Shown here piece by piece: positions 1-7,960 of a stretch of 39,115 bases of DNA. Source of the stretch: Bacteroidota bacterium. Lineage in GTDB: Bacteria > Bacteroidota > Bacteroidia > Sphingobacteriales > Sphingobacteriaceae. The notes below the pieces were generated by a model. The model did not search any database. It was not told where the DNA came from and was given only the letters and a program-made list of their open reading frames with translations. Numbering within the stretch: position 1 is the first letter of the stretch; the number at the start of each line of letters is the position of its first letter. Made by a program: the position numbers and the translations under genes. The stretch is from assembly GCA_013286565.1 (NCBI GenBank), contig JABDFM010000025.1, forward strand, positions 2,307 to 41,421. The letters are read 5' to 3'.

Positions 1-360
1 GATCTTGATGAACAACTTAATAAGATTATTCCCGATGGCAAAATAACAAAGGATTATTATTTTGATCAAATGGAGAATGCGAATGATTATCCAATAGATT
101 ATAGAATAGAAGGAAAGCATGCACCACTGTTTCTATTTGGAATTCCTAATCGAGATAAAGCAAGATTAACTACAATTATTTTGGAAAGGCTATTAAGAGT
201 AAGGGCTGATTTTGATAGCTTGTTGATTTTTTCGAATCAGAAGGCTATACCATATAATGATCTAGCAAGATTATCAAATGCTGGGGGAGAAATGATTGCC
301 TCGTTGGATGCTGAAGCTGATTTTTCAAGGAAATTAATGAGGAAAATATCTCTTAATTGA
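1..360 (+). CDS. DUF1828/DUF1829-like protein, 3' part only
   Basis: The reading frame is open from base 1 and ends at the TAA at 358-360, so the gene starts outside the window. An ATG at 70 could be mistaken for its start, but the frame continues upstream of it without a stop. About 119 residues are visible. The segment reading HAPLFLFGIPNRDKARL, followed by a basic helix and an LARLSNAGGEM-type stretch, resembles the C-terminal DUF1829 part of small DUF1828/DUF1829 proteins. I know these as uncharacterised proteins, often found in accessory regions. The region is clearly more AT-rich than the genes after 500. The family assignment is from memory of the motif and is moderately sure; no function is claimed. 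Confidence 0.6.
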   Translation, partial: DLDEQLNKIIPDGKITKDYYFDQMENANDYPIDYRIEGKHAPLFLFGIPNRDKARLTTIILERLLRVRADFDSLLIFSNQKAIPYNDLARLSNAGGEMIASLDAEADFSRKLMRKISLN

Positions 361-467
361 TTTTAAGAATGAAATCTTATAAAATTAAATAGCCATACTA
401 TTTAAAGACTTTGACGATAGAAAAAAATAGCGATAGGCCTAAACCCATTGCTATTCAATACTGTCCA

Positions 468-500
468 AAACTTGCGAAGTTTTTAAAACTTCGCAAGTTT
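468..500. terminator. Perfect inverted repeat between convergent genes
   Basis: The arms 468-483 and 485-500 are exact reverse complements (AAACTTGCGAAGTTTT and its complement). The A/T-rich centre folds into a loop. It lies just past the end of the minus-strand amidohydrolase gene and about 110 bases past the plus-strand gene, so it could stop transcription from both sides. There is no long T-run after the stem, so it may instead be an interspersed intergenic palindrome. Confidence 0.5.
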
Positions 501-509
501 GAAAGGTGG

Positions 510-1817
510 CTACTCCGCCTTTAACCCATACTTCGCGCTAAACTTCCGGTAAAGTTGCTTGTGCAAATTATCCAGGTTGATGTTGCGGCCCTGTATAAAG
601 GCGGTTTCAACATCCAGTGTGATCATATCCAGGGCATCACCTTTAGAGATAAACAGGTTGGCATCTTTGCCTACTTCCAATGTCCCGGTGGTCTTATCGA
701 TGCCTAAAATTTTGGCGTTGTTCATGGTGATCATGGATATGGCCTGCTCTTTGGTCAGCCCAAACCCGCAGGCTTGCCCGGCCTCGAAAGGCAGGTTACG
801 CTGCCGCCAGAAACCGATACCGGTTAAACCATACGTTACACCTGCGTCCTGCAATATTTTTGGCAGTTTGTATGGCAGGTACACGTCATCGTCTTCTTTA
901 TCAGGCAACGTCTGTGTTTCCCTCAAAATAACGGGTACATTATTATCTTTCAATAAACTGGTAACCAGGTACGATTCGGCACCGCCAACAATTACTTCGG
1001 ATATACCCATCTTTTTGGCAAACGTTACCGCCTGTATGATCTCCTTTGCCCCGTTGGCATTTACAAACAGTTTTTTGCTGCCATCGAACAAGCCCTTCAT
1101 AGCTTCAAAACGCAGGTTAATCACCGCCGGTTTAGCTTCAGAATAAGCTTTGGCTTCTGCAAACAAACTATAAATGGCATCCAATGCTTTTAAGGTGCGC
1201 TCAGCAGGGGATTCTTCCGGGGTACCACCGGCAGGAGGCCTCCGGCGACTTGGCGGACGTATCACCGGCCAATCCATGTGGATACCGATATCGGTTTTAT
1301 AGGCAGCATCTTCCCAGTTCCAGGCATCCAATTGTACTACGGATGACTGACCGGAGATCAGATCACCCGACGGCGTTGGCTGGGCCAATAATATCCCGTT
1401 TGAACGTACGGTAGGTATCACTTTGGAATCGGTATTATAAGCAATAATACTACGCACATTAGGATTAAGCGCCCCGATCTCATAATCATCTACCGTTCCA
1501 CGTGCGCCTTCTTCAATTTCCACCAACCCAAGTGTGGTAATCGGGCAGATAAAGCCGGGATACAGTTGTTTGCCTGTTGCATCGATCACTTCGACCCCGC
1601 CTGTATTTGGCGCAGCGCCTTCGCCGATAGCGGTAATTTTTCCTTTATCAAAAGCAATATAGCCGTTGTTGATCACCTGTCCGTTACCCACATGGATAGT
1701 AGCATTAGTAATGACGATGGGTTTGGACTGTGCCGGTGCAGGCGAAATATTGGCTTGCCCGTAAGCGAGGATCGTGCCAAGCAATAATCCCCAAATGCTA
1801 AAAAATATCTTTTTCAT
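510..1817 (-). CDS. Secreted amidohydrolase-fold protein lacking the N-terminal HxH motif
   Basis: This 435-residue protein has a signal peptide (a basic start, then a hydrophobic stretch to about residue 20, ending AYGQA). It then follows the plan of imidazolonepropionase-like amidohydrolases: a small beta segment, a barrel, and a C-terminal return to the beta segment (GTLEVGKDANLFI). In the family the barrel opens with PGxIDxHxH, whose two histidines bind the metal. Here the matching place reads PGFICPITTLGL, with no histidine. Catalysis by the usual binuclear mechanism is therefore doubtful, and the protein may be a partner or pseudoenzyme. It follows the 1,022-residue amidohydrolase by 18 bases, so the two are probably one operon and may act together in the periplasm. 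Substrate unknown. Confidence 0.8.
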   Translation of the reverse strand: MKKIFFSIWGLLLGTILAYGQANISPAPAQSKPIVITNATIHVGNGQVINNGYIAFDKGKITAIGEGAAPNTGGVEVIDATGKQLYPGFICPITTLGLVEIEEGARGTVDDYEIGALNPNVRSIIAYNTDSKVIPTVRSNGILLAQPTPSGDLISGQSSVVQLDAWNWEDAAYKTDIGIHMDWPVIRPPSRRRPPAGGTPEESPAERTLKALDAIYSLFAEAKAYSEAKPAVINLRFEAMKGLFDGSKKLFVNANGAKEIIQAVTFAKKMGISEVIVGGAESYLVTSLLKDNNVPVILRETQTLPDKEDDDVYLPYKLPKILQDAGVTYGLTGIGFWRQRNLPFEAGQACGFGLTKEQAISMITMNNAKILGIDKTTGTLEVGKDANLFISKGDALDMITLDVETAFIQGRNINLDNLHKQLYRKFSAKYGLKAE

Positions 1818-1835
1818 GTTTCTTCTTAATTAGGG

Positions 1836-4800
1836 TTATTGTTTGTTCCTGCTTTGCTCGTCTGTATTTTTTGTTTGCATACCGTTATAATCATCGGCAA
1901 CTACGTAGGCATCGTCCTCAATGTCGTCGCAAGTATAACGCGGCCGGCGTGGGGCCCCATCAGGTTTCTGCGTGGCGGCGCCCTTGTTTTTTGCCTCGAT
2001 CATTTTTTGGATGATACGCGCCTCATCGGCTTTAAGCGCTTTTTGTTTGGCAGCATCTTTTTCAATATCCCAATAAGGTATGCCATCTACATAGGTTTTT
2101 TCAGCAACAGCATAAATAGATAACGGATCGGCTGACCATACCACCAAATCCGCATCCTTGCCCGGCTTGATGCTACCTACGCGATTATCCACGTGCAGCA
2201 TTTTAGCCGGATTTAGGGTTACGAATTTTAACGCTTCCTCTTCGGACACTTTGCCGTAGGTTATTGCCTTCCCGGCTTCCTGGTTCAGCCTGCGGGCCAT
2301 TTCTTCATCATCAGAATTGATAGCCGTAGTAATCCCCATCCGGTGCATAATAGCGCCGTTGTAAGGTATAGCCTCCTGCACCTCCATTTTATAAGCCCAC
2401 CAATCGGAGAAGGTTGAACCTGCAATATTGCGGGCCTTCATCTTATCAGCCACTTTATACCCTTCCAGTATGTGGGTAAAAGTATTGACATGGAAACCCA
2501 TAGAATCAGCAACATGCATCAGCATATTAATTTCTGATTGCACATAAGAGTGACAAGTGATGTGACGTTCATCTTTTAATATCTCAACCAGGGCGTCAAG
2601 CTCCAGGTCGCGGCGGGTGGTGCTTCCTTTTGCAGCACGGGCCGCTTCATATTCTTTAGCGCGGGTAAAAGCATCAACATAAACCTGCTCAACCCCCATG
2701 CGTGACTGCGGGAAACGCATATTAGGTGTACCCGGAGGGATACCCCAGTTGCTTTGTTTCACATTTTCGCCCAGTGCGAATTTGATAAAGCCGGGCGCTC
2801 CCTCAAATTTCATTTCATCGGGCAATACGCCCCAGCGGTGTTTGATCAGTTGGGTTTGACCGCCGATAGGATTAGCCGAGCCATGCAGGATATGCGAGGT
2901 AGTCACCCCTCCTGCCAATTGGCGGTAAAGCTGTATATCTTCAGAATCCAGCACATCGGCAATACGCACTTCAGATGTTACGGCCTGTGTGCCCTCATTA
3001 ACACCGCCTGTAACGGCAATGTGCGAGTGCTCATCCACAATACCTGCCGAAATATGCTTACCTGTAGCATCGATCACTTTGGCGTTTGGGGCCGAAAGAT
3101 TTTTACCAACCGCTTTAATTTTCCCATTCTCTATAAGCACATCCGTATTTTGAAGGATACCTTCTTTTTCGTTTGTCCAAACGGTAGCGTTTTTAAATAA
3201 TACAGTTTCAGACTTTGGCAGATCGGCATTGCCATAAGGTGCAAATGGATACACCACCGGGCCAACCGCTAAAGATGGTTTCTGATTGCGGTCTGGTTTC
3301 GGTGCTGGTGCAGGGCCGGCGTATGATGCCGTCCACCTTGTAACGGTGCCATCGGGTAATACTGCATCCCCGCTCAAAGCAATTGGCGAAAGCGCCGAGA
3401 TATAACCGCTCAGCCTGATACTGCCCGCTGGTTTATTTTTCAGGTCGAAATAGATGGTTACCATATCTCCTGTCCGGTTCAAAGTTCCTTTGGCTTTTAC
3501 ACTGTCGGCACCGGCACGCTCCACATTGATCTCATACGAGCCTGGTGTACCGCCTATTTTTAGCTTGATATTAGCCAGGCCGTCACCCGCAAGGGAATAA
3601 ACACCGCGCAGGTCGGTCACGTTCATACGGCTCACGATGTACTGGCGTCCTTCAACCCAATTCTCATATATAATATTATCCTTTTTGAATAGTGTGTCTG
3701 ACGTAATAATAAAGTTGGCCAGCTTACCTTTAGTAAGTGTGCCTACTTTATCTGATACACCCAGCATTTCGGCAGGGATTTCAGTGAGCGATAGTAAAGC
3801 TTGTTTCTGGCTCAATCCATAATCCAAAGCAGTACGAAGATTTGTCCAGAAATCGCGTGCATTTTGCAGGCCGTATGAAGTGATGGCAAAACGTATCCCG
3901 GCTTTTTCCATTACAGCGGGGTTGGTTGGCGCCAACTCCCAGCCTTTTAACTGGTCATAAGTTACGTTGCGCGCATCAAAAGGATCTTCGATATCATAAG
4001 CCTCCGGGAAGGTAAGCGGAATAATAAAGCTGCTGCCGGTATTCTTCATGGCATCAATGCGGCGGTATTCTTCGCCATCAGTTTTGAAAATATACTGCTT
4101 GCCAAACTCTTTGGCTATTTTATCGGCACGCAAAACATTCAATGGGTCGGTTGTTTCAAATATTTGCGGCAAATTCTGCTCGCGGTTAAACTCAGCCAGC
4201 GAGATATTATATTCCTCTTTTGGTTGTTTGCTGTACCACCCGCCGTCATAATAGGTCTGGCGCAGCAAAGCGATACTCCCCATCAATGACGAAGGATAGT
4301 TGGTGGCGGCTGTTCCCTTACTGAAGGAATAATGAGCGGCCGCTTCATCTTTCAGCATTACCTGGTTGTCGCGCTCATCGGCCAATGAAACCACCGATGA
4401 CGTTCCGCGCGCAATGCCATCATGTATCAATGATTGCACCGTACCAAAGCCGTTCTTTTTAAACTCTTCGGCTTTAGCCGCATCCACATGAAATATGGCT
4501 TTTACATTCATTTCGGGTTTGATGGCCTCGTTCCAGCCGTAAGCGCCGGTTTTGGTTGATACGGGTACGATTTGCCCCCGGCTGAAACCTTGTCGCGGTG
4601 CCTCGGGCAAGCCGTAGCTTGTGTAAGCATCGATCAGGCCTGGATAAATGTATTTCCCTTTCAGGTCAACCATGATGTAGCCTTTCGGGATCTTAACGCC
4701 TTGCCCAACCGCCTCTATCTGCCTGTCCTTAACAAGCAAGGTGCCGTTGGCAATGGTTTGATTGGCGCTTACTACAATGGTTGCATTAGTAAATGCATAC

Positions 4801-4904
4801 AACCCCGGACGGATGTCCTGCGCGCCATTTACCGGGAAAGTTTCCTGGGCCCTGCTTAAATGGAAAATAAGGAGGGCAAAACAAAAAAGTAGAATTCGTT
4901 TCAT
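1836..4904 (-). CDS. Secreted double-domain amidohydrolase (degenerate N half, intact C half)
   Basis: The protein has 1,022 residues and a signal peptide (hydrophobic residues about 4-18, then RAQE). It contains two amidohydrolase modules in tandem. The N-terminal module (about 25-430) has PGLIDAYTSYG where PGxIDxHxH is expected, so its first metal site is lost. A linker of about 130 residues looks like a beta domain. The C-terminal module (about 560-985) keeps VDEHSH (His626 and His628), the LAGGVTTSHILHG strand, HITCHSY, a FTHILEG histidine and an INSDDEE aspartate, the usual order of amidohydrolase ligands. The last 35 residues are basic and polar. Similar long proteins are common in Bacteroidota; the substrate is unknown. 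It is the first gene of a two-gene minus-strand operon. Only the C half is likely to be catalytic. Confidence 0.85.
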   Translation of the reverse strand: MKRILLFCFALLIFHLSRAQETFPVNGAQDIRPGLYAFTNATIVVSANQTIANGTLLVKDRQIEAVGQGVKIPKGYIMVDLKGKYIYPGLIDAYTSYGLPEAPRQGFSRGQIVPVSTKTGAYGWNEAIKPEMNVKAIFHVDAAKAEEFKKNGFGTVQSLIHDGIARGTSSVVSLADERDNQVMLKDEAAAHYSFSKGTAATNYPSSLMGSIALLRQTYYDGGWYSKQPKEEYNISLAEFNREQNLPQIFETTDPLNVLRADKIAKEFGKQYIFKTDGEEYRRIDAMKNTGSSFIIPLTFPEAYDIEDPFDARNVTYDQLKGWELAPTNPAVMEKAGIRFAITSYGLQNARDFWTNLRTALDYGLSQKQALLSLTEIPAEMLGVSDKVGTLTKGKLANFIITSDTLFKKDNIIYENWVEGRQYIVSRMNVTDLRGVYSLAGDGLANIKLKIGGTPGSYEINVERAGADSVKAKGTLNRTGDMVTIYFDLKNKPAGSIRLSGYISALSPIALSGDAVLPDGTVTRWTASYAGPAPAPKPDRNQKPSLAVGPVVYPFAPYGNADLPKSETVLFKNATVWTNEKEGILQNTDVLIENGKIKAVGKNLSAPNAKVIDATGKHISAGIVDEHSHIAVTGGVNEGTQAVTSEVRIADVLDSEDIQLYRQLAGGVTTSHILHGSANPIGGQTQLIKHRWGVLPDEMKFEGAPGFIKFALGENVKQSNWGIPPGTPNMRFPQSRMGVEQVYVDAFTRAKEYEAARAAKGSTTRRDLELDALVEILKDERHITCHSYVQSEINMLMHVADSMGFHVNTFTHILEGYKVADKMKARNIAGSTFSDWWAYKMEVQEAIPYNGAIMHRMGITTAINSDDEEMARRLNQEAGKAITYGKVSEEEALKFVTLNPAKMLHVDNRVGSIKPGKDADLVVWSADPLSIYAVAEKTYVDGIPYWDIEKDAAKQKALKADEARIIQKMIEAKNKGAATQKPDGAPRRPRYTCDDIEDDAYVVADDYNGMQTKNTDEQSRNKQ

Positions 4905-4973
4905 ACTGAGAATAGTTTTGCACTAATATATTTAAACATTTGATACACTAAGTAATTTTTAGCACAATCATCA

Positions 4974-4981
4974 TATATTTG
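4974..4981 (+). promoter_or_regulatory. -7 promoter box for the 5026 gene
   Basis: TATATTTG matches the Bacteroidota -7 consensus TAnnTTTG exactly. It would start transcription near 4987, giving a leader of about 40 bases before the ATG at 5026. No good TTTG is seen at the usual distance upstream, so only half of the promoter is recognisable. Confidence 0.45.
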
Positions 4982-5025
4982 TTACATCAAATCTCATCAA
5001 TTCATTAACCCTCAATCACAAACAA

Positions 5026-5469
5026 ATGAACGCGTATAGTTTTTTCCTGCACCTGCATTCCGGTTTCAGGTATTTGGTATTACTACTTCTTCTTTTAGCC
5101 ATTATCAGGGCCTGGGCCGATTGGCTGGGTAAAAAAGCCTACAGTGAAGGCAACCGCAAGCTGAACCTGTTTGCCATGATATCGGCACACACCATGTTAT
5201 TGATCGGAATTATTTTATATTTCCTTAGTCCATTTGTGCAGTTCAATAGCCAAACGATGAAACAGTTTGATACGCGTTACTGGACGATGGAGCATTTAGT
5301 AGGGATGATCATTGCTATTGCTATCATCACGATAGGTCATAGCAAATCGAAAAAAGCTGCCCTGCCCGAAGCCAAACACAAAGCGATAGCGATATACTAT
5401 ACGCTGGCGCTTTTGATCATTATTGTGATGATCGTATTAAGTAAGAGGGATTTGCTTGGAATGTCCTGA
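5026..5469 (+). CDS. Four-helix membrane protein, cytochrome-b-like
   Basis: 147 residues with four predicted membrane helices, at about 12-30, 47-67, 89-104 and 122-139. Histidines sit in or near the helices (HLHSGFRY near the start, SAHTM, MEHLVGM, IGHSK). Small Bacteroidota proteins of this shape are often named cytochrome B, and histidines on paired helices would suit haem binding. That role is an inference from pattern only. The gene is divergent from the amidohydrolase operon and separated by about 290 bases from the trp operon, so it appears to be a single transcription unit. Confidence 0.65.
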   Translation: MNAYSFFLHLHSGFRYLVLLLLLLAIIRAWADWLGKKAYSEGNRKLNLFAMISAHTMLLIGIILYFLSPFVQFNSQTMKQFDTRYWTMEHLVGMIIAIAIITIGHSKSKKAALPEAKHKAIAIYYTLALLIIIVMIVLSKRDLLGMS

Positions 5470-5565
5470 TCTGTAAATTTTTATAGAATATCCCCTAAAA
5501 AGGTATAATTACTGGGCTTATTAGACTTACATCGTTAAAAAAATACAATTTATTTTGACAAAAAA

Positions 5566-5595
5566 TTTGGTAATTCATTTTTCTTTATAAATTTG
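5566..5595 (+). promoter_or_regulatory. Promoter of the trp operon
   Basis: TTTG at 5566-5569 and TAAATTTG at 5588-5595 fit the Bacteroidota -33 (TTTG) and -7 (TAnnTTTG) elements, with 18 bases between them, which is in the normal range. This is the best two-part promoter in the window. Transcription would begin near 5600, only a few bases before the leader-peptide ATG at 5604. The leader would then be translated from a nearly leaderless RNA. Confidence 0.65.
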
Positions 5596-5603
5596 TGACC
5601 GCG

Positions 5604-5672
5604 ATGATCAAAAATATCTATAACAATAGCTGGTGGCACTATACAAAGTATGGCAGCCGGATGTATTTTTGA
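5604..5672 (+). CDS. trp leader peptide (22 codons, tandem Trp)
   Basis: A short frame of ATG, 21 further codons and TGA lies between the trp promoter and the trp terminator. It has two adjacent Trp codons (TGG TGG at 5631-5636, residues 10 and 11). Two consecutive Trp codons in so short a frame, placed before a terminator and trpE, are the hallmark of ribosome-mediated attenuation as established for enterobacterial trpL. The stop codon falls just after the bases that would form the 2:3 antiterminator, so a ribosome reaching it would cover them. No Shine-Dalgarno is seen, as usual in this phylum. It is too short for ordinary gene finders. Confidence 0.75.
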   Translation: MIKNIYNNSWWHYTKYGSRMYF

Positions 5673-5713
5673 GAGCAATTACTAACCTATTGTAAACCTA
5701 ATATGAGCCCGGC
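5635..5713 (+). promoter_or_regulatory. trp attenuator: competing 1:2 and 2:3 pairings
   Basis: Segment 1 (5635-5644) starts inside the second Trp codon and pairs with segment 2 (5648-5658). The pairs are GGC with GCC, then C-G, U-G and AUAC with GUAU, around an AAA loop. Bases 5656-5660 (GCCGG) can instead pair with 5709-5713 (CCGGC), the left arm of the terminator. A ribosome stalled at the Trp codons would block segment 1 and free segment 2 to form the antiterminator. A ribosome at the stop codon would cover segment 2 and let the terminator form. The 2:3 pairing seen is only 5 bp over a 48-base loop, so further pairing may exist. Confidence 0.6.
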
Positions 5714-5735
5714 GACAACCAACGCCGGGTTTTTT
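5708..5735 (+). terminator. Intrinsic terminator of the trp attenuator
   Basis: CCCGGCG (5708-5714) and CGCCGGG (5723-5729) form a perfect 7-bp GC stem with an 8-base loop, followed by six T (5730-5735). It lies 28 bases before trpE and 36 bases after the leader-peptide stop. It has no gene of its own to end, so its place fits premature termination of the trp message. Confidence 0.85.
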
Positions 5736-5762
5736 ATTTATAACACTTTTTGAAAACAACAA

Positions 5763-7172
5763 ATGAAACCATATAAGATTACCACTACTACCAAAAAACT
5801 ATTAGCCGATACTACTACCCCGGTAAGTATCTATCTGCGGCTGCGGGATGTTTTCCCCAACTCGCTTTTACTGGAAAGCTCGGATTACCATAGCCGCGAA
5901 AACAGCATGAGCTATGTTTGCTGCGAGCCTATCAGCGGACTGGTGCTTAATGATGGCCAATTAAAAAAGAGTTACCCCGATGGCAGTACCGAAACATTGA
6001 AGCCCGGCGAATTTGACCTGGTTGAACAGTTGAGCAATTTCCTGGCTGATTTTGAGGTGACTGAAAACCCATCCAAAATTATATCCAACGGCTTATTCGG
6101 CTACTTCACGCATGAGGCCGTAGAGCATTTTGAAACCATCAAACTAAAACAAAGCAGCGACGATACCCGCAAGATACCGGTGATGCAATACCATATTTAC
6201 CGCTACATTATCGCTATCGATCATTTTAAAAACGAGCTGCATATTTTTCATAATCAGACTGACGGGCAATCAGAAAGCGGCAGCATTGAGAAAGTAGAAT
6301 ACCTGATCAAGAACAAAAACTTCCCGGAGTATCATTTCCAAAGCAATAGCGAAGAAAGATCAAGCCTGACCGGTGAGGAGTTTATGGCGGTGGTTGATAA
6401 AATGAAGCAACACATTTTCAGGGGTGATGTTTTCCAGATCGTGCCATCGAGGCCATTCTCAAGAAAGTTTTTGGGGGATGAGTTTAATGTTTACAGGGCT
6501 TTACGTTCCATCAATCCATCACCTTATTTGTTTTATTTTGATTATGGCGATTTCAGGATATTCGGTTCATCGCCCGAGGCACAGATCACCATAAAAAGTA
6601 AGGTGGCCAGCATATTCCCGATTGCCGGGACATTTAAACGCAGCGGTGATGATATCAAGGATGCCGAGATCGCCCGCATGCTGGAAAATGACCCAAAGGA
6701 ATCAGCTGAGCATGTGATGCTGGTTGACCTGGCGCGTAACGATCTGAGCCGGCATTGCGAACAAGTAGAAGTAAAAGCATTTAAGGAAGTGCAGTACTAT
6801 TCGCACTTGATCCATTTGGTTTCTCATGTGAGCGGGAAATTGCTTCCGGGGGTTTCCTCCTTCAAAATTGTCGCAGATACCTTCCCGGCCGGTACACTAA
6901 GCGGTGCGCCAAAATACCGTGCGATGGAGATCATTGACGAAAATGAAAAAAGCAAACGCAGCTTCTATAGCGGTGCCATCGGTTTCTTAGGTTTTAATGG
7001 CGACTTTAACCATGCCATTATGATCAGGTCGTTCCTAAGCAAGAATAATACATTGCACTACCAGGCAGGCGCAGGCATCGTAGCAGATTCGGACCCGGAA
7101 AGCGAATTAAGGGAAGTGGACAATAAAATAGCAGCTTTAAGAAAAGCCATTGAGCTGGCGGAGGAGCTGTAG
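5763..7172 (+). CDS. trpE: Anthranilate synthase component I
   Basis: 469 residues, normal length. It converts chorismate and ammonia to anthranilate, the first step of Trp synthesis, with TrpG supplying ammonia. The LLESS motif (residues 36-40) is the known Trp feedback-inhibition site, so the enzyme should be inhibited by Trp. The chorismate-binding half shows GDVFQIVPSRPF, SPYLFYFDYG, PIAGTFKRSGDD, DLARNDLSRHC, FPAGTLSGAPK and GAIGFLGFNGD, all typical. It is the first structural gene after the attenuator and is followed by trpG after 59 bases. Its TAG stop (7170-7172) overlaps the first base pairs of a GC-rich repeat, so that repeat lies exactly at the gene end. Confidence 0.97.
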   Translation: MKPYKITTTTKKLLADTTTPVSIYLRLRDVFPNSLLLESSDYHSRENSMSYVCCEPISGLVLNDGQLKKSYPDGSTETLKPGEFDLVEQLSNFLADFEVTENPSKIISNGLFGYFTHEAVEHFETIKLKQSSDDTRKIPVMQYHIYRYIIAIDHFKNELHIFHNQTDGQSESGSIEKVEYLIKNKNFPEYHFQSNSEERSSLTGEEFMAVVDKMKQHIFRGDVFQIVPSRPFSRKFLGDEFNVYRALRSINPSPYLFYFDYGDFRIFGSSPEAQITIKSKVASIFPIAGTFKRSGDDIKDAEIARMLENDPKESAEHVMLVDLARNDLSRHCEQVEVKAFKEVQYYSHLIHLVSHVSGKLLPGVSSFKIVADTFPAGTLSGAPKYRAMEIIDENEKSKRSFYSGAIGFLGFNGDFNHAIMIRSFLSKNNTLHYQAGAGIVADSDPESELREVDNKIAALRKAIELAEEL

Positions 7173-7196
7173 CCCCCCGACCCCCTAAAGGGGGAG
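7171..7196 (+). repeat. GC-rich palindromic repeat, copy 1
   Basis: The sequence holds a run of six C, then GA, then CCCCCTAAAGGGGG, itself a hairpin. It starts inside the trpE stop codon. Copy 2 (7270-7294) is its reverse complement with one mismatch, so the pair can form a large hairpin across the trpE-trpG junction. Confidence 0.85.
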
Positions 7197-7231
7197 AAAA
7201 GAACGTTAGTGAATAGAGATCAGTTTTTAAT

Positions 7232-7912
7232 ATGAATGATATGACAGCAAATAAAAATATAAATAATCCCTCCCCCTTCAGGGGGTCGGGGGGCAGCATC
7301 CTAATAATAGACAATTACGATTCTTTCACCTATAACCTGGTGCATCTGGTAAACGAGATCGGTTTGCAATGCGAGGTGTGGAGGAACGACAAGTTCAGCA
7401 TTGGGGATGTGGACGCTTTCGATCACATTATCCTGTCGCCGGGGCCGGGTATCCCATCCGAAGCCGGTTTACTTTTGGAGGTGATAGAAAAATATGCGCC
7501 AACTAAAAGCATATTCGGGGTTTGTTTGGGTCAGCAGGCTATTGCCGAGGTTTTTGGCGGGCAATTGTATAACTTGAGCCACCCTATGCATGGCATAGCA
7601 ACACCGATCAAAGTAACCGATAAGCAGGAAAAATTATTTTTGGGCCTGCCAGAAAGTTTTAGAGTAGGCAGGTACCATTCCTGGGTGGTGGACGAAAAAG
7701 GTTTCCCTGCTGATCTGCTGATAACTGCTATTGATGAAAAAGATCAAAGCATTATGGCATTAAGACATAAACATTATGATGTGCGGGGCGTGCAGTTTCA
7801 CCCGGAATCGGTATTGACGGAACATGGAAGGGCAATAATGCAAAACTGGCTAAGCCCCCCGCCCCCTGAAGGGGGAATTGAGCAGGTGGCAACTCATTTT
7901 ATTAAAGTTTAA
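7232..7912 (+). CDS. trpG: Anthranilate synthase component II (glutamine amidotransferase)
   Basis: 226 residues; it hydrolyses glutamine and passes ammonia to TrpE. The class I amidotransferase triad is present: Cys98 in GVCLGQQ, and His190 and Glu192 in QFHPES. LSPGPG and the ILIIDNYDSFTYNL start are typical. The family usually starts just before ILIIDNYDSF, but here about 22 residues precede it, and residues 12-22 are encoded by GC-rich repeat copy 2. The C-terminus also carries repeat-encoded residues (SPPPPEGG, 208-215) from copy 3, beyond the usual end near NWL. Both additions are in frame. The start at 7232 is preferred because ATG codons at 7232 and 7241 are the only ones before the conserved region. 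Confidence 0.95.
   Translation: MNDMTANKNINNPSPFRGSGGSILIIDNYDSFTYNLVHLVNEIGLQCEVWRNDKFSIGDVDAFDHIILSPGPGIPSEAGLLLEVIEKYAPTKSIFGVCLGQQAIAEVFGGQLYNLSHPMHGIATPIKVTDKQEKLFLGLPESFRVGRYHSWVVDEKGFPADLLITAIDEKDQSIMALRHKHYDVRGVQFHPESVLTEHGRAIMQNWLSPPPPEGGIEQVATHFIKV
7270..7294 (-). repeat. GC-rich palindromic repeat, copy 2, inside trpG
   Basis: Reverse orientation to copy 1 with one mismatch. It is translated in frame near the TrpG N-terminus (PSPFRGSGG). The central CCCCCTTCAGGGGG can fold by itself. Confidence 0.85.
7853..7877 (+). repeat. GC-rich palindromic repeat, copy 3, inside trpG
   Basis: Same orientation as copy 1, with one base lost next to the first C-run. It is translated as SPPPPEGG near the TrpG C-terminus. 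With copy 4 it brackets the trpG-trpC junction. Confidence 0.85.
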
Positions 7913-7932
7913 TTATTAAAAGAAAATTAAAA

Positions 7933-7958
7933 ATCCCCCTTTAGGGGGTTAGGGGGCT
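7933..7958 (-). repeat. GC-rich palindromic repeat, copy 4, at the trpC start
   Basis: Opposite orientation to copy 3. It ends two bases before the trpC ATG at 7961, so the ribosome-binding region of trpC is made of the repeat (CCCCCTTTAGGGGG plus TTAGGGGGC). Folding could affect trpC translation. Confidence 0.85.
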
Positions 7959-7960
7959 TT

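Noticed and set aside
2754..3200. Plus-strand frames inside the amidohydrolase genes and other long genes
   Set aside because: They are antisense shadows of clearly conserved genes and show no family motifs.
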